A stretch of 64,000 nt of DNA, from the NCBI RefSeq assembly GCF_029541745.1, contig NZ_CP089746.1:930001-994000 (forward strand). The letters run 5' to 3'. The notes under the pieces are model-generated. The model ran no database searches and was not told the origin of the DNA. It saw nothing but the letters and a program-made list of their open reading frames with translations. The position numbers and the translations under genes are program-made. Of this stretch, positions 10,299 through 19,574 are shown one piece after another. Every line of letters begins with the position of its first letter. Positions within the stretch are counted from its first letter, which is position 1. The stretch is from Streptomyces sp. LX-29 (GTDB lineage Bacteria > Actinomycetota > Actinomycetes > Streptomycetales > Streptomycetaceae).

Positions 10299-11585
10299 AT
10301 GACACAGGCTCCGGAATCCCCCAGTCTGCTGGCCACGCTCCCCGGCCACTGGTACACCGATCCCGTCGTCTTCGAGCGGGAACAGGCCGACGTCTTCGAG
10401 GCGTTGTGGTTCTGTGCGGCGCGCGGGGCGGAGCTGGACCGGGCGGGTGCCTTCCGTACCGTCGCGGTGGGCCGCGAGAGCGTGCTGATCGTCCGGCACC
10501 GGGACGGCGGGCTGCGCGCCTTTCTCAACGTGTGCCGGCACCGCGGGGCCCGGCTGTGCGTCGAAGAGGCCGGGGCGGTGCGCGGCAGCCTGCGCTGCCC
10601 GTATCACGCCTGGACCTACGACCTGGACGGGCGGCTGATCGCGGCGCCCAACCTGCGGAAGATGCCGGACATCGACCGCGAGGAGCGCGGGCTGGTGCGG
10701 GTGCGGCTGCGCGAGTGGCTGGGCTACGCCTGGGTGTGCCTGGCGGCCGAGCCGCCCTCCTTCGAGGAGACGGTGGTCGGGGCGGTCACCGAGCGGCTCG
10801 GGGACCCCGAGGCGATCGCTCGCTACGGCGTCGAGTCGCTGGCCCTGGGGCGTCGGATCCGCTATGAGGTGCGGGCCAATTGGAAGTTGATCGTCGAGAA
10901 CTTCATGGAGTGCTACCACTGCGCGGCGATCCACCCCGAGCTGACCCGGGTGCTGCCGGAGTTCGCGGAGGGCTTCGCGGCCCAGTACCACGTCGGGCAC
11001 GGCGCCGCGTTCGCCTCGGGCGCGCGGGGCTTCACCGTCGACGGCGGCCCGGGCTTCGGCCGGCTCGCCGGCGTCGCCGACGAGCAGGACCGCCGCTACT
11101 TCGCGGCCACCATCCGGCCGCAGGTCCTTCTGAACCTGGTGCCCGACCATGTGATCGTGCTGCGGATGACCCCGCTCGCCGTGGACCGCACGGTGGTGGA
11201 CTGCGACTGGCTCTACGCCCCGGAGGTCGTCGCCTCGGGGCGGGACCTGACGGCGTCGGTGGAGCTGTTCCACCGGGTCAACGCCCAGGACTTCGCGGCC
11301 TGCGAGCGCACCCAGCCGGGGATGGGCTCACGGGCCTACCGCGAGGGCGGGGTGCTGGTGCCCAGCGAGCACCACATCCGGGGGTTCCACGCCTGGGTGG
11401 CGGGACGGTTGGCGGGGCCGGGCGGCCCGGACGGCGACCGGGCGGGTGCGCGGGGCGACGCGGCGAGGGCGGGCGGCGGTCCGCCGGACGCGGGTGGTGG
11501 TCCGCCGGGGGCGGACGGCGGGCCGCCGGGGGCGCGGAGCGGCCCTGCGCGTGCCCAGGGCGGCACGGCGGGTGCGCATGGCTGA
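10299..11585 (+). CDS. Rieske non-heme iron oxygenase, glycine betaine demethylase-like
   Basis: A 428-residue ring-hydroxylating-type oxygenase alpha subunit. The Rieske cluster ligands are C79-x-H81 and C100-x2-H103; the mononuclear iron ligands are H207, H212 and probably D331 (QDFAACE). The QDFAACERTQPGM ending is typical of glycine betaine/stachydrine demethylases (GbcA type) rather than aromatic dioxygenases. It would turn betaine into dimethylglycine plus formaldehyde, feeding the two upstream enzymes. No partner reductase (GbcB type) is encoded here, so electrons must come from an unlinked gene. Residues from about 375 on are a Gly/Pro/Ala-rich tail not usual in the family. The permease ATG lies inside its last codons (8-bp overlap). 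Confidence 0.85.
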   Translation: MTQAPESPSLLATLPGHWYTDPVVFEREQADVFEALWFCAARGAELDRAGAFRTVAVGRESVLIVRHRDGGLRAFLNVCRHRGARLCVEEAGAVRGSLRCPYHAWTYDLDGRLIAAPNLRKMPDIDREERGLVRVRLREWLGYAWVCLAAEPPSFEETVVGAVTERLGDPEAIARYGVESLALGRRIRYEVRANWKLIVENFMECYHCAAIHPELTRVLPEFAEGFAAQYHVGHGAAFASGARGFTVDGGPGFGRLAGVADEQDRRYFAATIRPQVLLNLVPDHVIVLRMTPLAVDRTVVDCDWLYAPEVVASGRDLTASVELFHRVNAQDFAACERTQPGMGSRAYREGGVLVPSEHHIRGFHAWVAGRLAGPGGPDGDRAGARGDAARAGGGPPDAGGGPPGADGGPPGARSGPARAQGGTAGAHG

Positions 11586-13152
11586 GCGGGACGGCGGCAC
11601 GGGGGACGCGTCGGCCGACGCCTCGCTCGCGGAGTTCGGCTATCGGCCCGAACTCAAGCGCACTCTGGGGAGCTTCCACACCTTCGCGGCCGGCATCAGC
11701 TACATCTCCATCCTCACCGGCACCTTCCAGCTCTTCTACTTCGGCTTCGGGCAGGGCGGGGCCGCGTACTGGTGGTCGTGGCCGGTGGTGTTCGCCGGGC
11801 AGCTGCTGGTGGCGCTGTGCTTCGCCGAGCTGGCGGCCCGCTACCCGGTGGCGGGGTCGGTCTACAACTGGGCGAAGCGGCTGGGCAACCCGCACGTGGG
11901 CTGGCTGGCCGGGTGGATGATGCTGGTCGCCTCGATCGTGTCGCTGGCCGCGGTCGCGCTCGCCTACCAGATGACGCTGCCGCGGATCTCGTCGTCCTTC
12001 CAGATCGTCGGAGACGGCGGGGGGCGCTACGACGCGGCCACCAACGCCGTGCTGCTGGCCTCCGTGCTCATCCTCTTCACCACGCTGGTCACCGCCTTCG
12101 GGGTGCGGCTGACGGCCCGTATCAACACCGCGGGGGTCTTCGTCGAGCTGATCGCCACCGTGCTGCTGATCGTGCTGCTGGCCGCGCACGCGGTACGCGG
12201 ACCGGACGTGGTACTGGACACCGGGGGTACCGGCACCGGGCAGGACCTGGGCTATCCGGGCGCCTTCCTGACGGCCGCGCTGGCGTCCGCATACGTCATG
12301 TACGGCTTCGACACGGCGGCGTCCCTGGGCGAGGAGTCGCTGGACCCCGCGCGCAACGCGCCACGGGCGATCCTGCGGGCGCTCGTCGCCTCCTTCGTGC
12401 TGGGCGGGCTGGTGCTGCTGCTGGCGTTGATGAGCGTGGGCAGCCTGGACGCCGAGGAGCTGTCCTCGGACGGACTGCAGTACATCGTGCTGGACGTGCT
12501 GGGCCCGACGGCCGGCAAGGCGATGCTGTGGTGCGTGGCGATCGCGGTGACGGTGTGCGCGCTGGCGGTGCACACCGCGGCCGTCCGGCTGGCGTTCGCG
12601 ATGGCCCGCGACACCAACCTGCCCGCCGCACCGCAGCTGGCCCGGGTCAGCCCCCGGTTCCGCACGCCGGTGCTGCCGGCGGTGGTGGTCGGGGTGCTGG
12701 CGCTCGCCGTGCTGGCGGTCAACATCCGCCAGCCGCAGATCTTCTCGGTGGTCACCAGCATCGGCATCATCATGATCTACCTGGCCTATCTGCTGGTGAC
12801 CGTGCCGATGCTGGTGGCCAGGGTGCGCGGCCGGTGGCGGGCGGAACCGCCGGGCGAGGGCCACGGGACGGCGGGCGCGCGGCGGTTCACGCTGGGGCGG
12901 TACGGCCTGCCGGTCAACGTGCTGGCGGTGGTGTGGGGCGCGGCCATGACCCTGAACCTGGCCTGGCCGCGCTCGGCGGTCTACAACGCCGCGCCCCCGC
13001 ACCACTGGTACCTGCGCTGGGGCGCGTTCCTCTTCGTCGGCACCGTCGCCCTGGGCGGCTTCGCCTACTACTGGTGCGTCCAGCGGCACCGCACGGGCGT
13101 CCTGGCGGAGCACGCCGCCGAGTCCGCCCACGCGGACCGCCGGGACCCGTAG
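11578..13152 (+). CDS. APC-superfamily amino acid/amine permease
   Basis: A 524-residue membrane transporter with about twelve hydrophobic helices beginning near residue 35. The N-terminal FGYRPELKRTLGSFHTFAAG and the segment RYPVAGSVYNWAKRLGNPHVGW are typical of APC permeases of the amino acid/choline/GABA group. It uses an ATG that overlaps the upstream Rieske gene, so it is the last gene of the demethylation operon. It most likely imports the N-methylated substrate or an amino acid derived from it. The specific cargo cannot be read from sequence. Confidence 0.85.
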   Translation: MAERDGGTGDASADASLAEFGYRPELKRTLGSFHTFAAGISYISILTGTFQLFYFGFGQGGAAYWWSWPVVFAGQLLVALCFAELAARYPVAGSVYNWAKRLGNPHVGWLAGWMMLVASIVSLAAVALAYQMTLPRISSSFQIVGDGGGRYDAATNAVLLASVLILFTTLVTAFGVRLTARINTAGVFVELIATVLLIVLLAAHAVRGPDVVLDTGGTGTGQDLGYPGAFLTAALASAYVMYGFDTAASLGEESLDPARNAPRAILRALVASFVLGGLVLLLALMSVGSLDAEELSSDGLQYIVLDVLGPTAGKAMLWCVAIAVTVCALAVHTAAVRLAFAMARDTNLPAAPQLARVSPRFRTPVLPAVVVGVLALAVLAVNIRQPQIFSVVTSIGIIMIYLAYLLVTVPMLVARVRGRWRAEPPGEGHGTAGARRFTLGRYGLPVNVLAVVWGAAMTLNLAWPRSAVYNAAPPHHWYLRWGAFLFVGTVALGGFAYYWCVQRHRTGVLAEHAAESAHADRRDP

Positions 13153-13261
13153 GACGCGTAGGACGCGCACGACGCGTGGGTGCCGGGGGCCGCGTGGGCC
13201 CCGGAAGCCGCATGGGCCCGGGGAGCCGCGTGGGTCCCGAGAGTCCGCGGCACCGCCACCG
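13153..13261. repeat. Short direct repeats between convergent genes
   Basis: The gap contains repeated GACGCG and CCGCGTGGGCCC-like words (about four degenerate copies of a roughly 20-bp unit), including a short CCGGGG/CCCCGG hairpin. It sits where the permease and the SMC gene end face to face and may serve as a bidirectional terminator. Confidence 0.4.
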
Positions 13262-16200
13262 CTAGGAGGCCGGGGCGGCCGGGGCGGCCGGGGCCGCTTC
13301 CGGGCGGCGGTACATCCGGGTGGCGGTGATCTGCCCGTGGACCTGCTGCTCGCCGTCGGCCTCCGGGGTCGGCAGGCCGGGGCGCAGATGCTCCTCCACG
13401 CTGATGTACTTCAGCCCGGCCCGCAGGTCCGCGTCGTTCCGCAACCGGATGACCAGCGGGAACTCGGCCAGCGCGGTGGTGTCGAAGAGTCCGGTGGTGT
13501 AGAGCAGCTGCACGCCCAGCGCGTCGGCGACCGCCCGCTGAAGCTCCAGCAGATAGGTGGCGTTGGCGCGGCCGATGGGGTTGTCGAGGAACAGCGTGCC
13601 CGCGTGCCGCTGCTTGTCGCGGCCCCGGTCGTTGCTGCGCAGCGCCGCCATGGTGCAGTACAGCGCGATCGCCGCGGTGAGCAGCTGGCCGCCGGAGAAC
13701 ACGTCGCCCATCTGGCCGACGGGCACCCGCTCGGCCCGCAGCACCGCGTCCGGCTTGAGGATCTCCACCGCCACGCCGCGCGGCTGGAGGGCCGCCTGGA
13801 CGCCGCGCAGCAGCAGGGTCATGCCGTCGCGACGCAGGTCGGAGTTCTTCTTCACGGCCGAGCGGGTCGCCTCGTCGATGACCTCGCCGAGGCGCTCGGT
13901 CAGCGTGGCCTGGTCCGGGTCCTCGAAGCGGATGCGGAGGAACTCCTGCCCGGACCACTCGCCGAGCCCCTCCGGCAGCCGGGACAGCCGCTGCGCGGAG
14001 CGCAGGGTGGCCAGGCAGGACTCGACCAGTCCGCGCAGCCGGTCGACGATGCTCTCGCGGTTGCGCTCCAGCTGGGCCAGCTCGTCGGTGAGCACCCGCA
14101 GCCGGGGCGCGAACGCCTCCGACCAGGCGCGCGCGTGGTCGGGCAGCGCGGCGGCGGGGAGTTCGCGGATCTGCTGCCGGGCGGGGGTGCGCACCTGCTC
14201 GAAGCGGGTGGAGTTGGCGTGCCGCACGAGCACGTCGCTCGCCTCCCGTACGGCCGCCTCCGCCTGGGACAGGTCGCCGGCGCAGCCGCGCAGCGAGCGC
14301 CGCGCCTCGGCGGCCGCCTGCCGGGCCTCGGCGAGCGAGCCGGTGTACGGCTCCGGCCGCTCCGCCGCCTCGTCCTCCTGCTGGTGGTCCCGGAGCAGGT
14401 CGCGCAGCATGGCCGCGGTCTCGTCGAAGCCGCCGGCCGCGTCCTCGGCCGCGTGGTGGGCGCGCTGCAGCTCGCCGTGGGCGGTGCGGGCGGCCTCCAA
14501 GGCGTCGGTACGGGCGGCGAGTGCGCCGTTGGCGGTGCGCAGCAGCTCCTTGGCGCGGTCGGCGTCGCCCGGAACCATGTCCTCGGGGAGCTCGGTGTGC
14601 GCCTCCTCGCCGTCGGCGGGGGCCAGCCGCTCGGCCTCGCCGCGCAGTCGACCCAGCTGCTCACTGGCGGTCGAGGCGCGCGACTCCAGCATGTGCACCA
14701 GCGACTCGGCGCGCGCGGCCGCCGCCTGCCGGGACGGCCCGTCGGCGCCGTCGGGGCCCTCCAGGAGCTGGGCGGCGCGGGTGCGGACCTTGTTGGTGAG
14801 CCGGTCCAACTCGGCCAGCGCGGCGCTCTCGTCGCTCTCCGCGCGGGCCTGCTCGGCGCGCAGGTCGGCGCCGACGCCGACCTTCTCGTACACCTGGGAG
14901 GCCGCGCGGTATGCCTCGCGCAGCGCCGGCAGCGAGGCGCTGGGACGCTTCGCCGGCTCCTCGCCGAGATCGTCCGGGGCACCGGCGATCTCGGCACGCT
15001 CGGCGCGCAGCGCGCGGGCGGTGCGGTGCGCGTCGTCGGCCGCGCGCTGGGCGGCGCGGCGGTCCTCGTCGGCCGCGCGGGCGCGGTCCACACAGGCCGC
15101 CGCCCGCTCCTCGTACTCGGCGGCATCGTCGGCGAGCTCGCGCAACCGCGTCTGCCAGGCGGCGCGCTCCCGCAGCCGGAAGGCGAGGCCGGCCAGAGCG
15201 TCGGCCGCGCGGCGGGCCCGCTGGGCGGCCTCCTGCCGTTCGTCGCGCACCCGCGCGGACTCGGCCGCGGCCTCGTCGGCCTCGACCCGGGCGGTACGCG
15301 CCACCGTCAGCCGCTGGTGGGCGGCGTCGGCGGCCGCACGGGCGGCCTCGGCGGTCGTGGCCAGTTCGGCGAGCCGGCCCGGCGGGCAGCCCTGCCGCCA
15401 GGAGGACAGCCGCGCGGCCAGCGCCCGGTCCCCGCCCAGCCGGGCGGCCAGCGCGCGGATCTCCTCGTCCCGGGCGGTGGCGCGGGCGCGCAGCGCGTGC
15501 CGCTCGTCGTCCGCCGCCCGCTCGTCGTGCATCGCCGGGTTCGGCGGCACCAGGAACACCCCGGAGTCCCCCGCCTCCGACCCCGGCACGGGCGCCAGCA
15601 GGGCCGCCGCCGTGCCCACCGCCACCGCCGACCGCGGCAGCAGCGACGCCCCGCCGAGCACCTCGCGGGCGCGCGCGTGGGTGTCCGGATCGGTGATGAT
15701 CACACCGTCCACCAGCTCGGGGCGCGCGGCGAGCACCGCCGCGTGGTCGGCCGGGTCGACGGCCTGGGCGAGGTAACGCCAGCCGGGCAGCGCGGGGATG
15801 CCGTGCTCGCCCAGGTACTCCACGGCCGCCAGCACGTCGGCGCTCGGCGGCAGCAGCCCGCCGTCGCCCAGCGCCCCGAGGATCCGCGCGTCGTCCGCCG
15901 CGGCGGTGCGCAGCTCGAACAGCTGACGCTCCGCCGACGCCACGCTCTCGTCCAGCAGCTCCCGCAGCGCGTCGGCGTTGCGGTCCAACTCCTCGGCGGT
16001 CAGCGGCCCCTCCGCGCGGGGCGGGCCCGCCGGGCGCGGGTCGCGTGAGGCGGAGCCGGCGCGGTGTCCGCCGCTGGCCGCGGCTGCGGTGGCGCCGCCC
16101 GCGGGGGCGGCCTGGTCGGCTGCCGTGCCGCCCGCGGGCTCGGCGCCGTCGGCGTCGTCCGGGCAGGCCTCGCCCGGCAGGTCCTGGTCGGCCGGGTGCG

Positions 16201-18418
16201 TGGCGGAGGCGGTCACGCCGCCGGAAGTGGGCAAGCCCTCGGAGGCGGGCGAGCCGTCGGAGGCGGCGGTCCGCGGGCCGGTGGCCCCGGGGCCGGCCTC
16301 GACGGTCGTCGTGGGCTCCTCGCCCGAGCCCGCGTCCTCGACACGGGCGGTGACCTCACCGGGCGGGCGGGCCTCGGCGGGGAGGGCGGCACGCCCCCGA
16401 GAACGCTCGGCGGGCGCCTCCGTGAGCTCGGCGGGGGCCGCGTCGGCGGCGGCCCCGTCGACGCGGACGGTGATCCGTCCGCCGGGCCGGGACTCGGCGG
16501 CCTGGGGGCGCCGGGAGTCACCCGGCCGCCCCGCGCGGGGGCCCGGGAGCTCGACGGCGACCGGGGCCGCCGCCTGAGGCAGGCCCAACAGCTCGACCAG
16601 GCGCTGTTCGGCGCCCAGGGACTCGGCGGCGCGCCGCTCGGCCTCGTGGGCGGTCTCGGCGGCCTGGGCCGCGTCCACGGCGCGGGCCGCGGCGAGTTCG
16701 GCGCGGGAGTGCTCGGCCGCGGCCTCGCGGGCCTGCTCGGCACCGAGTCGGGCGGTCTCGCGGGCGCTGTCCCAGGCGGCGACGGCGGTCTTCTCCGCGT
16801 CGCTGGCGGCCAGGGCCGCCCGCGCGGGGTCGGCGTCGGGGGCGGAGTCGTCGAGCCAGCCCGCGCGGACCGCCTCCGCGGTCTCCTGGGCGACCTCGGC
16901 GAGCCGCTGGCGCAGGTGATCGGCCTCGCTGCGGGCGCGCTGGGCGTCGGTGGCGGCCTGGGTGGCGTCGCGGTGCGCGGCCTCGCCGGTCTGCTGGAGG
17001 ACCGCGGAGCGCTCCTCCTCCTCGTTGGCGAGCCGCTCGCCGTCCGCTGCGGCGGCGTGCAGGGCGCGCACCAGGTCGGCGGCGGCCTCGGCACGGGCGG
17101 CGAGGGCGGGGGCGGCGTCGCGCTCGGCCTCGCGGATGGCGACGGCGACCCGCGCGGAGCGGTCGGCGGCGGCGCGGTGGCGCAGCACGGTCTCGGCGGC
17201 CTGCCAGGCGGAGTGCAGGGTGCGGGCGTCGTTGAGCTCGCGGCGCTGCGCGGCGGCGCCCTTCTCCGCCGCGGCCAGCGCCAGCGAGGCGTGGCGGTAG
17301 GCGATCTCGGCGGCGATCAGCGAGGCGCGGCCGCGGGACCGCTCGGCCTCGGTGACGGCGTCCGCGGCGGCGGCCACCTGCTCGGCCAACTCGACGGCGC
17401 GGCCGCGCTCCTCGGCGCCGCGGGCGGAGAGCCGGCGGGCCAGCGTGCGGGTGCGGCGCTCGGCTCCCGCGTGCACCCCGCGGGCCTCTTCGCGCTGGTC
17501 GGCGGCGGTCGCGATACGGGTCAGCAGGTCCAGCGAGCCGGCGGTGAAGTCGCGCTCGGCGGTCAGTTCGGCGCGCCGGCCGAGCTTGTGCGCGAAGCCG
17601 TGGACGAGGTCGGCGAGCCCGTCGGTGTCGCGGGTGTCGGTGACCGCGCGGAGCAGCAGGTCGGTGAAGTCGGAGTCGTTCTTGACCGCGAACAGGCCGG
17701 CGGCCTCGCCCTCGTCGGCGTTCATCTCACGCTGGTAGCGGAAGAGCTCCGGGTCCAGGCCCAGCTCGCCGAGGTGCTCGTTCCAGCGCTCGTGGATCTC
17801 GATCCAGACCACGTCCAGGTGCGGATACGCCTTGCTCGCCTCGGTGATGGCGTCGCGGAAGCCCTTCATGGTGCGGCGGCGGCCGCGGGCGGTGGAGGCG
17901 CCCTCGACGGCGGGGCGCACCGCGGCGGACTCGGCGACCGGCAGCGAGTCGAGGCTCAGCCCCGGGCCCGGCCGGAAGGAGTACCAGGCCTCGGCGAACT
18001 TCCGCGGGTCGTTCGAGACCTGTCGGCCGCGCCACTCGCTGACCTTGCCGACCACGACCGTCTCGCCGGTGACGGTGTGCTGCCACTCCAGGGCGACGTG
18101 CCCGCAGTCGTCGGCGAGGAGGAACTTGCGCAGCACGCCGGAGCTGGCGCCGCCCAGGGTGTTGCGGTGGCCCGGCAGCATCACCGAGAAGATCAGCTTG
18201 AGCAGCACGGACTTGCCGCCGCCGTTCTCCAGGAAGAGCACGCCGGCGGGGGCGGGGCGGCGCGGCGGGCCGACCGGCTCCTCCTCGAAGAACTCCGCCT
18301 GCGCGGGCGCCGGGCTGGGCACCGGCGCGCCGACTCCGCGAAGGTCCAGCACGGTGTCGGCGTAGCGCGCACCGGCGGGCCCGATGGAGTAGAGGCGGAC
18401 CCGGGACAGCTCGTACAT
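13262..18418 (-). CDS. Giant SMC-like coiled-coil ATPase (MukB/MksB/JetC-like)
   Basis: A 1718-residue SMC-type protein. The N-terminal ATPase half has Walker A ENGGGKS (K69, S70). Long Ala/Glu/Arg-rich coiled coils follow (about 270-620 and 960-1540), flanking a globular hinge-like region (about 840-950). The C-terminal half has the ABC signature FSGGQ near residue 1576 and Walker B GTLFLDNPIG near 1610. The residue after the Walker B Asp is Asn, where canonical SMC and ABC ATPases have catalytic Glu. Residues about 620-800 form a Pro/Gly/Ala-rich, probably disordered insertion next to the hinge. With the two upstream genes it makes a kleisin-kite-SMC set, so it should assemble into a condensin-like DNA-loop-extruding or plasmid-restricting complex. 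The ribosome-binding site is weak. Confidence 0.82.
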   Translation of the reverse strand: MYELSRVRLYSIGPAGARYADTVLDLRGVGAPVPSPAPAQAEFFEEEPVGPPRRPAPAGVLFLENGGGKSVLLKLIFSVMLPGHRNTLGGASSGVLRKFLLADDCGHVALEWQHTVTGETVVVGKVSEWRGRQVSNDPRKFAEAWYSFRPGPGLSLDSLPVAESAAVRPAVEGASTARGRRRTMKGFRDAITEASKAYPHLDVVWIEIHERWNEHLGELGLDPELFRYQREMNADEGEAAGLFAVKNDSDFTDLLLRAVTDTRDTDGLADLVHGFAHKLGRRAELTAERDFTAGSLDLLTRIATAADQREEARGVHAGAERRTRTLARRLSARGAEERGRAVELAEQVAAAADAVTEAERSRGRASLIAAEIAYRHASLALAAAEKGAAAQRRELNDARTLHSAWQAAETVLRHRAAADRSARVAVAIREAERDAAPALAARAEAAADLVRALHAAAADGERLANEEEERSAVLQQTGEAAHRDATQAATDAQRARSEADHLRQRLAEVAQETAEAVRAGWLDDSAPDADPARAALAASDAEKTAVAAWDSARETARLGAEQAREAAAEHSRAELAAARAVDAAQAAETAHEAERRAAESLGAEQRLVELLGLPQAAAPVAVELPGPRAGRPGDSRRPQAAESRPGGRITVRVDGAAADAAPAELTEAPAERSRGRAALPAEARPPGEVTARVEDAGSGEEPTTTVEAGPGATGPRTAASDGSPASEGLPTSGGVTASATHPADQDLPGEACPDDADGAEPAGGTAADQAAPAGGATAAAASGGHRAGSASRDPRPAGPPRAEGPLTAEELDRNADALRELLDESVASAERQLFELRTAAADDARILGALGDGGLLPPSADVLAAVEYLGEHGIPALPGWRYLAQAVDPADHAAVLAARPELVDGVIITDPDTHARAREVLGGASLLPRSAVAVGTAAALLAPVPGSEAGDSGVFLVPPNPAMHDERAADDERHALRARATARDEEIRALAARLGGDRALAARLSSWRQGCPPGRLAELATTAEAARAAADAAHQRLTVARTARVEADEAAAESARVRDERQEAAQRARRAADALAGLAFRLRERAAWQTRLRELADDAAEYEERAAACVDRARAADEDRRAAQRAADDAHRTARALRAERAEIAGAPDDLGEEPAKRPSASLPALREAYRAASQVYEKVGVGADLRAEQARAESDESAALAELDRLTNKVRTRAAQLLEGPDGADGPSRQAAAARAESLVHMLESRASTASEQLGRLRGEAERLAPADGEEAHTELPEDMVPGDADRAKELLRTANGALAARTDALEAARTAHGELQRAHHAAEDAAGGFDETAAMLRDLLRDHQQEDEAAERPEPYTGSLAEARQAAAEARRSLRGCAGDLSQAEAAVREASDVLVRHANSTRFEQVRTPARQQIRELPAAALPDHARAWSEAFAPRLRVLTDELAQLERNRESIVDRLRGLVESCLATLRSAQRLSRLPEGLGEWSGQEFLRIRFEDPDQATLTERLGEVIDEATRSAVKKNSDLRRDGMTLLLRGVQAALQPRGVAVEILKPDAVLRAERVPVGQMGDVFSGGQLLTAAIALYCTMAALRSNDRGRDKQRHAGTLFLDNPIGRANATYLLELQRAVADALGVQLLYTTGLFDTTALAEFPLVIRLRNDADLRAGLKYISVEEHLRPGLPTPEADGEQQVHGQITATRMYRRPEAAPAAPAAPAS

Positions 18419-18526
18419 GGCGGCGGACTCTCGTTGTCGTGGTCGTAACGGGCAATCACTGAACGTGCGGTGTGCCGGGGCGCGGCCCGGCGGTGCCCGC
18501 GCGGAGTGCCCCGCGCGGGCACCGGC

Positions 18527-19429
18527 TCAGGAGTGGAAGGGCAGGCCGGCGTCGGCGACCAGGTCGAGGTCGTCGCTTTCGTCGGGCGGCAGCAGGGTGG
18601 CGCTGCCGTCGCCGACCGGCACCACTCCGAGCTCCAGGAGCTCCGCCATGGCGGCGCTGCCCGCCATGTCGCGGACCTGGAGCTGGTACCGCGCGGTGGT
18701 GCGGAAGGCGCCGCCGGCGTCGTCGCCGGTGCGCTGGAGGAAGCCGGAGTCGACGAGGAAGGCCACCGCCTTGCCGACGATGCCGGTGGTCGAACCGGCC
18801 AGCCGCCGGGCGTCCTTGGTGGCACCGGTGGCGCTGCGCCGCGCGTACACCCGCCAGGCCGCCTCCAGGCCGGGGGCGTCGGAGGCCGGGTCGGTGTTCT
18901 CGCCCTCCGCCTCGGCGCGCTCCTCCAGGCGGCGGCAGGCCTGGCGGACGAAGGCGTCCACGCCGTTGACCGTGATCCGGCCGATGTATCCGTCGTCGGC
19001 GAGGTCCTCGGGACGGGGGAAGGCCATGGCGGCGACCGCGAGGTGGGCCAGGCCGTGCAGGAAGCGGTCGGCGGAGTCGGCGGCGGTGCGACGCGCGTAG
19101 TCACCCATCCGTACGGCGAAGACGGAGTCCTCGGCGGCGGTGACGGCCATCCCCGCGCGGGTGGAGACCTCCAGCACCACGAGGCCCAGCCCGGCGGCGA
19201 TCGCGTCGGCGAGGCGCGCGAAGGCCGGGTCGTCCCGGTGCCGGCGCAGCAGCTCGGCGTATTCGACATCCCGCGCGGGCAGCAGCTTCGGCTGGAGCCC
19301 GAAGGCGACCAGCCGCGCGGCGTCCGCCGCGTCCGCGGGGGTCACCGCGCTCGGCGCCGCGTGGTGCGCCTCCGCCGCACGGGGCGGCTGGGCCGGCTGT
19401 GCGGTGTCGTCGGCGTCGTACGGGTTCAT
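18527..19429 (-). CDS. Kite-like (MukE/JetB-type) SMC partner protein
   Basis: A 300-residue protein with the look of a kite subunit, the winged-helix partner that binds kleisins in MukBEF/MksBEF/Wadjet complexes. The middle carries ARLADAIAAGLGLVVLEVS and the segment KAVAFLVDSGFLQRTGDD followed by TTARYQLQVRDM, consistent with tandem winged helices, and the end is acidic. The N-terminal 40 residues are low-complexity. The ATG was chosen for the CCAGGAG site upstream and because earlier in-frame codons are Arg/Pro-rich without a start signal. Assignment rests on gene order, size and fold impression rather than a diagnostic motif. Confidence 0.68.
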   Translation of the reverse strand: MNPYDADDTAQPAQPPRAAEAHHAAPSAVTPADAADAARLVAFGLQPKLLPARDVEYAELLRRHRDDPAFARLADAIAAGLGLVVLEVSTRAGMAVTAAEDSVFAVRMGDYARRTAADSADRFLHGLAHLAVAAMAFPRPEDLADDGYIGRITVNGVDAFVRQACRRLEERAEAEGENTDPASDAPGLEAAWRVYARRSATGATKDARRLAGSTTGIVGKAVAFLVDSGFLQRTGDDAGGAFRTTARYQLQVRDMAGSAAMAELLELGVVPVGDGSATLLPPDESDDLDLVADAGLPFHS

Positions 19430-19574
19430 GCGGGGAGCTCCTGGGGGCGGGCGAAGACAGGGGTTGCGGCCGGTGCGGCACCGTCGGCCCACGCCGTCCA
19501 CGGGGCTCGGCGGCGCGATGGGACGGGATGGCCGCCCCGGCCGGAGGCCGCCGGGTGCGCGCGGTGTGTCCTGG

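Noticed and set aside
15774..15776. TTA codon in the SMC gene
   Set aside because: The triplet is out of frame (it spans CGT-TAC).
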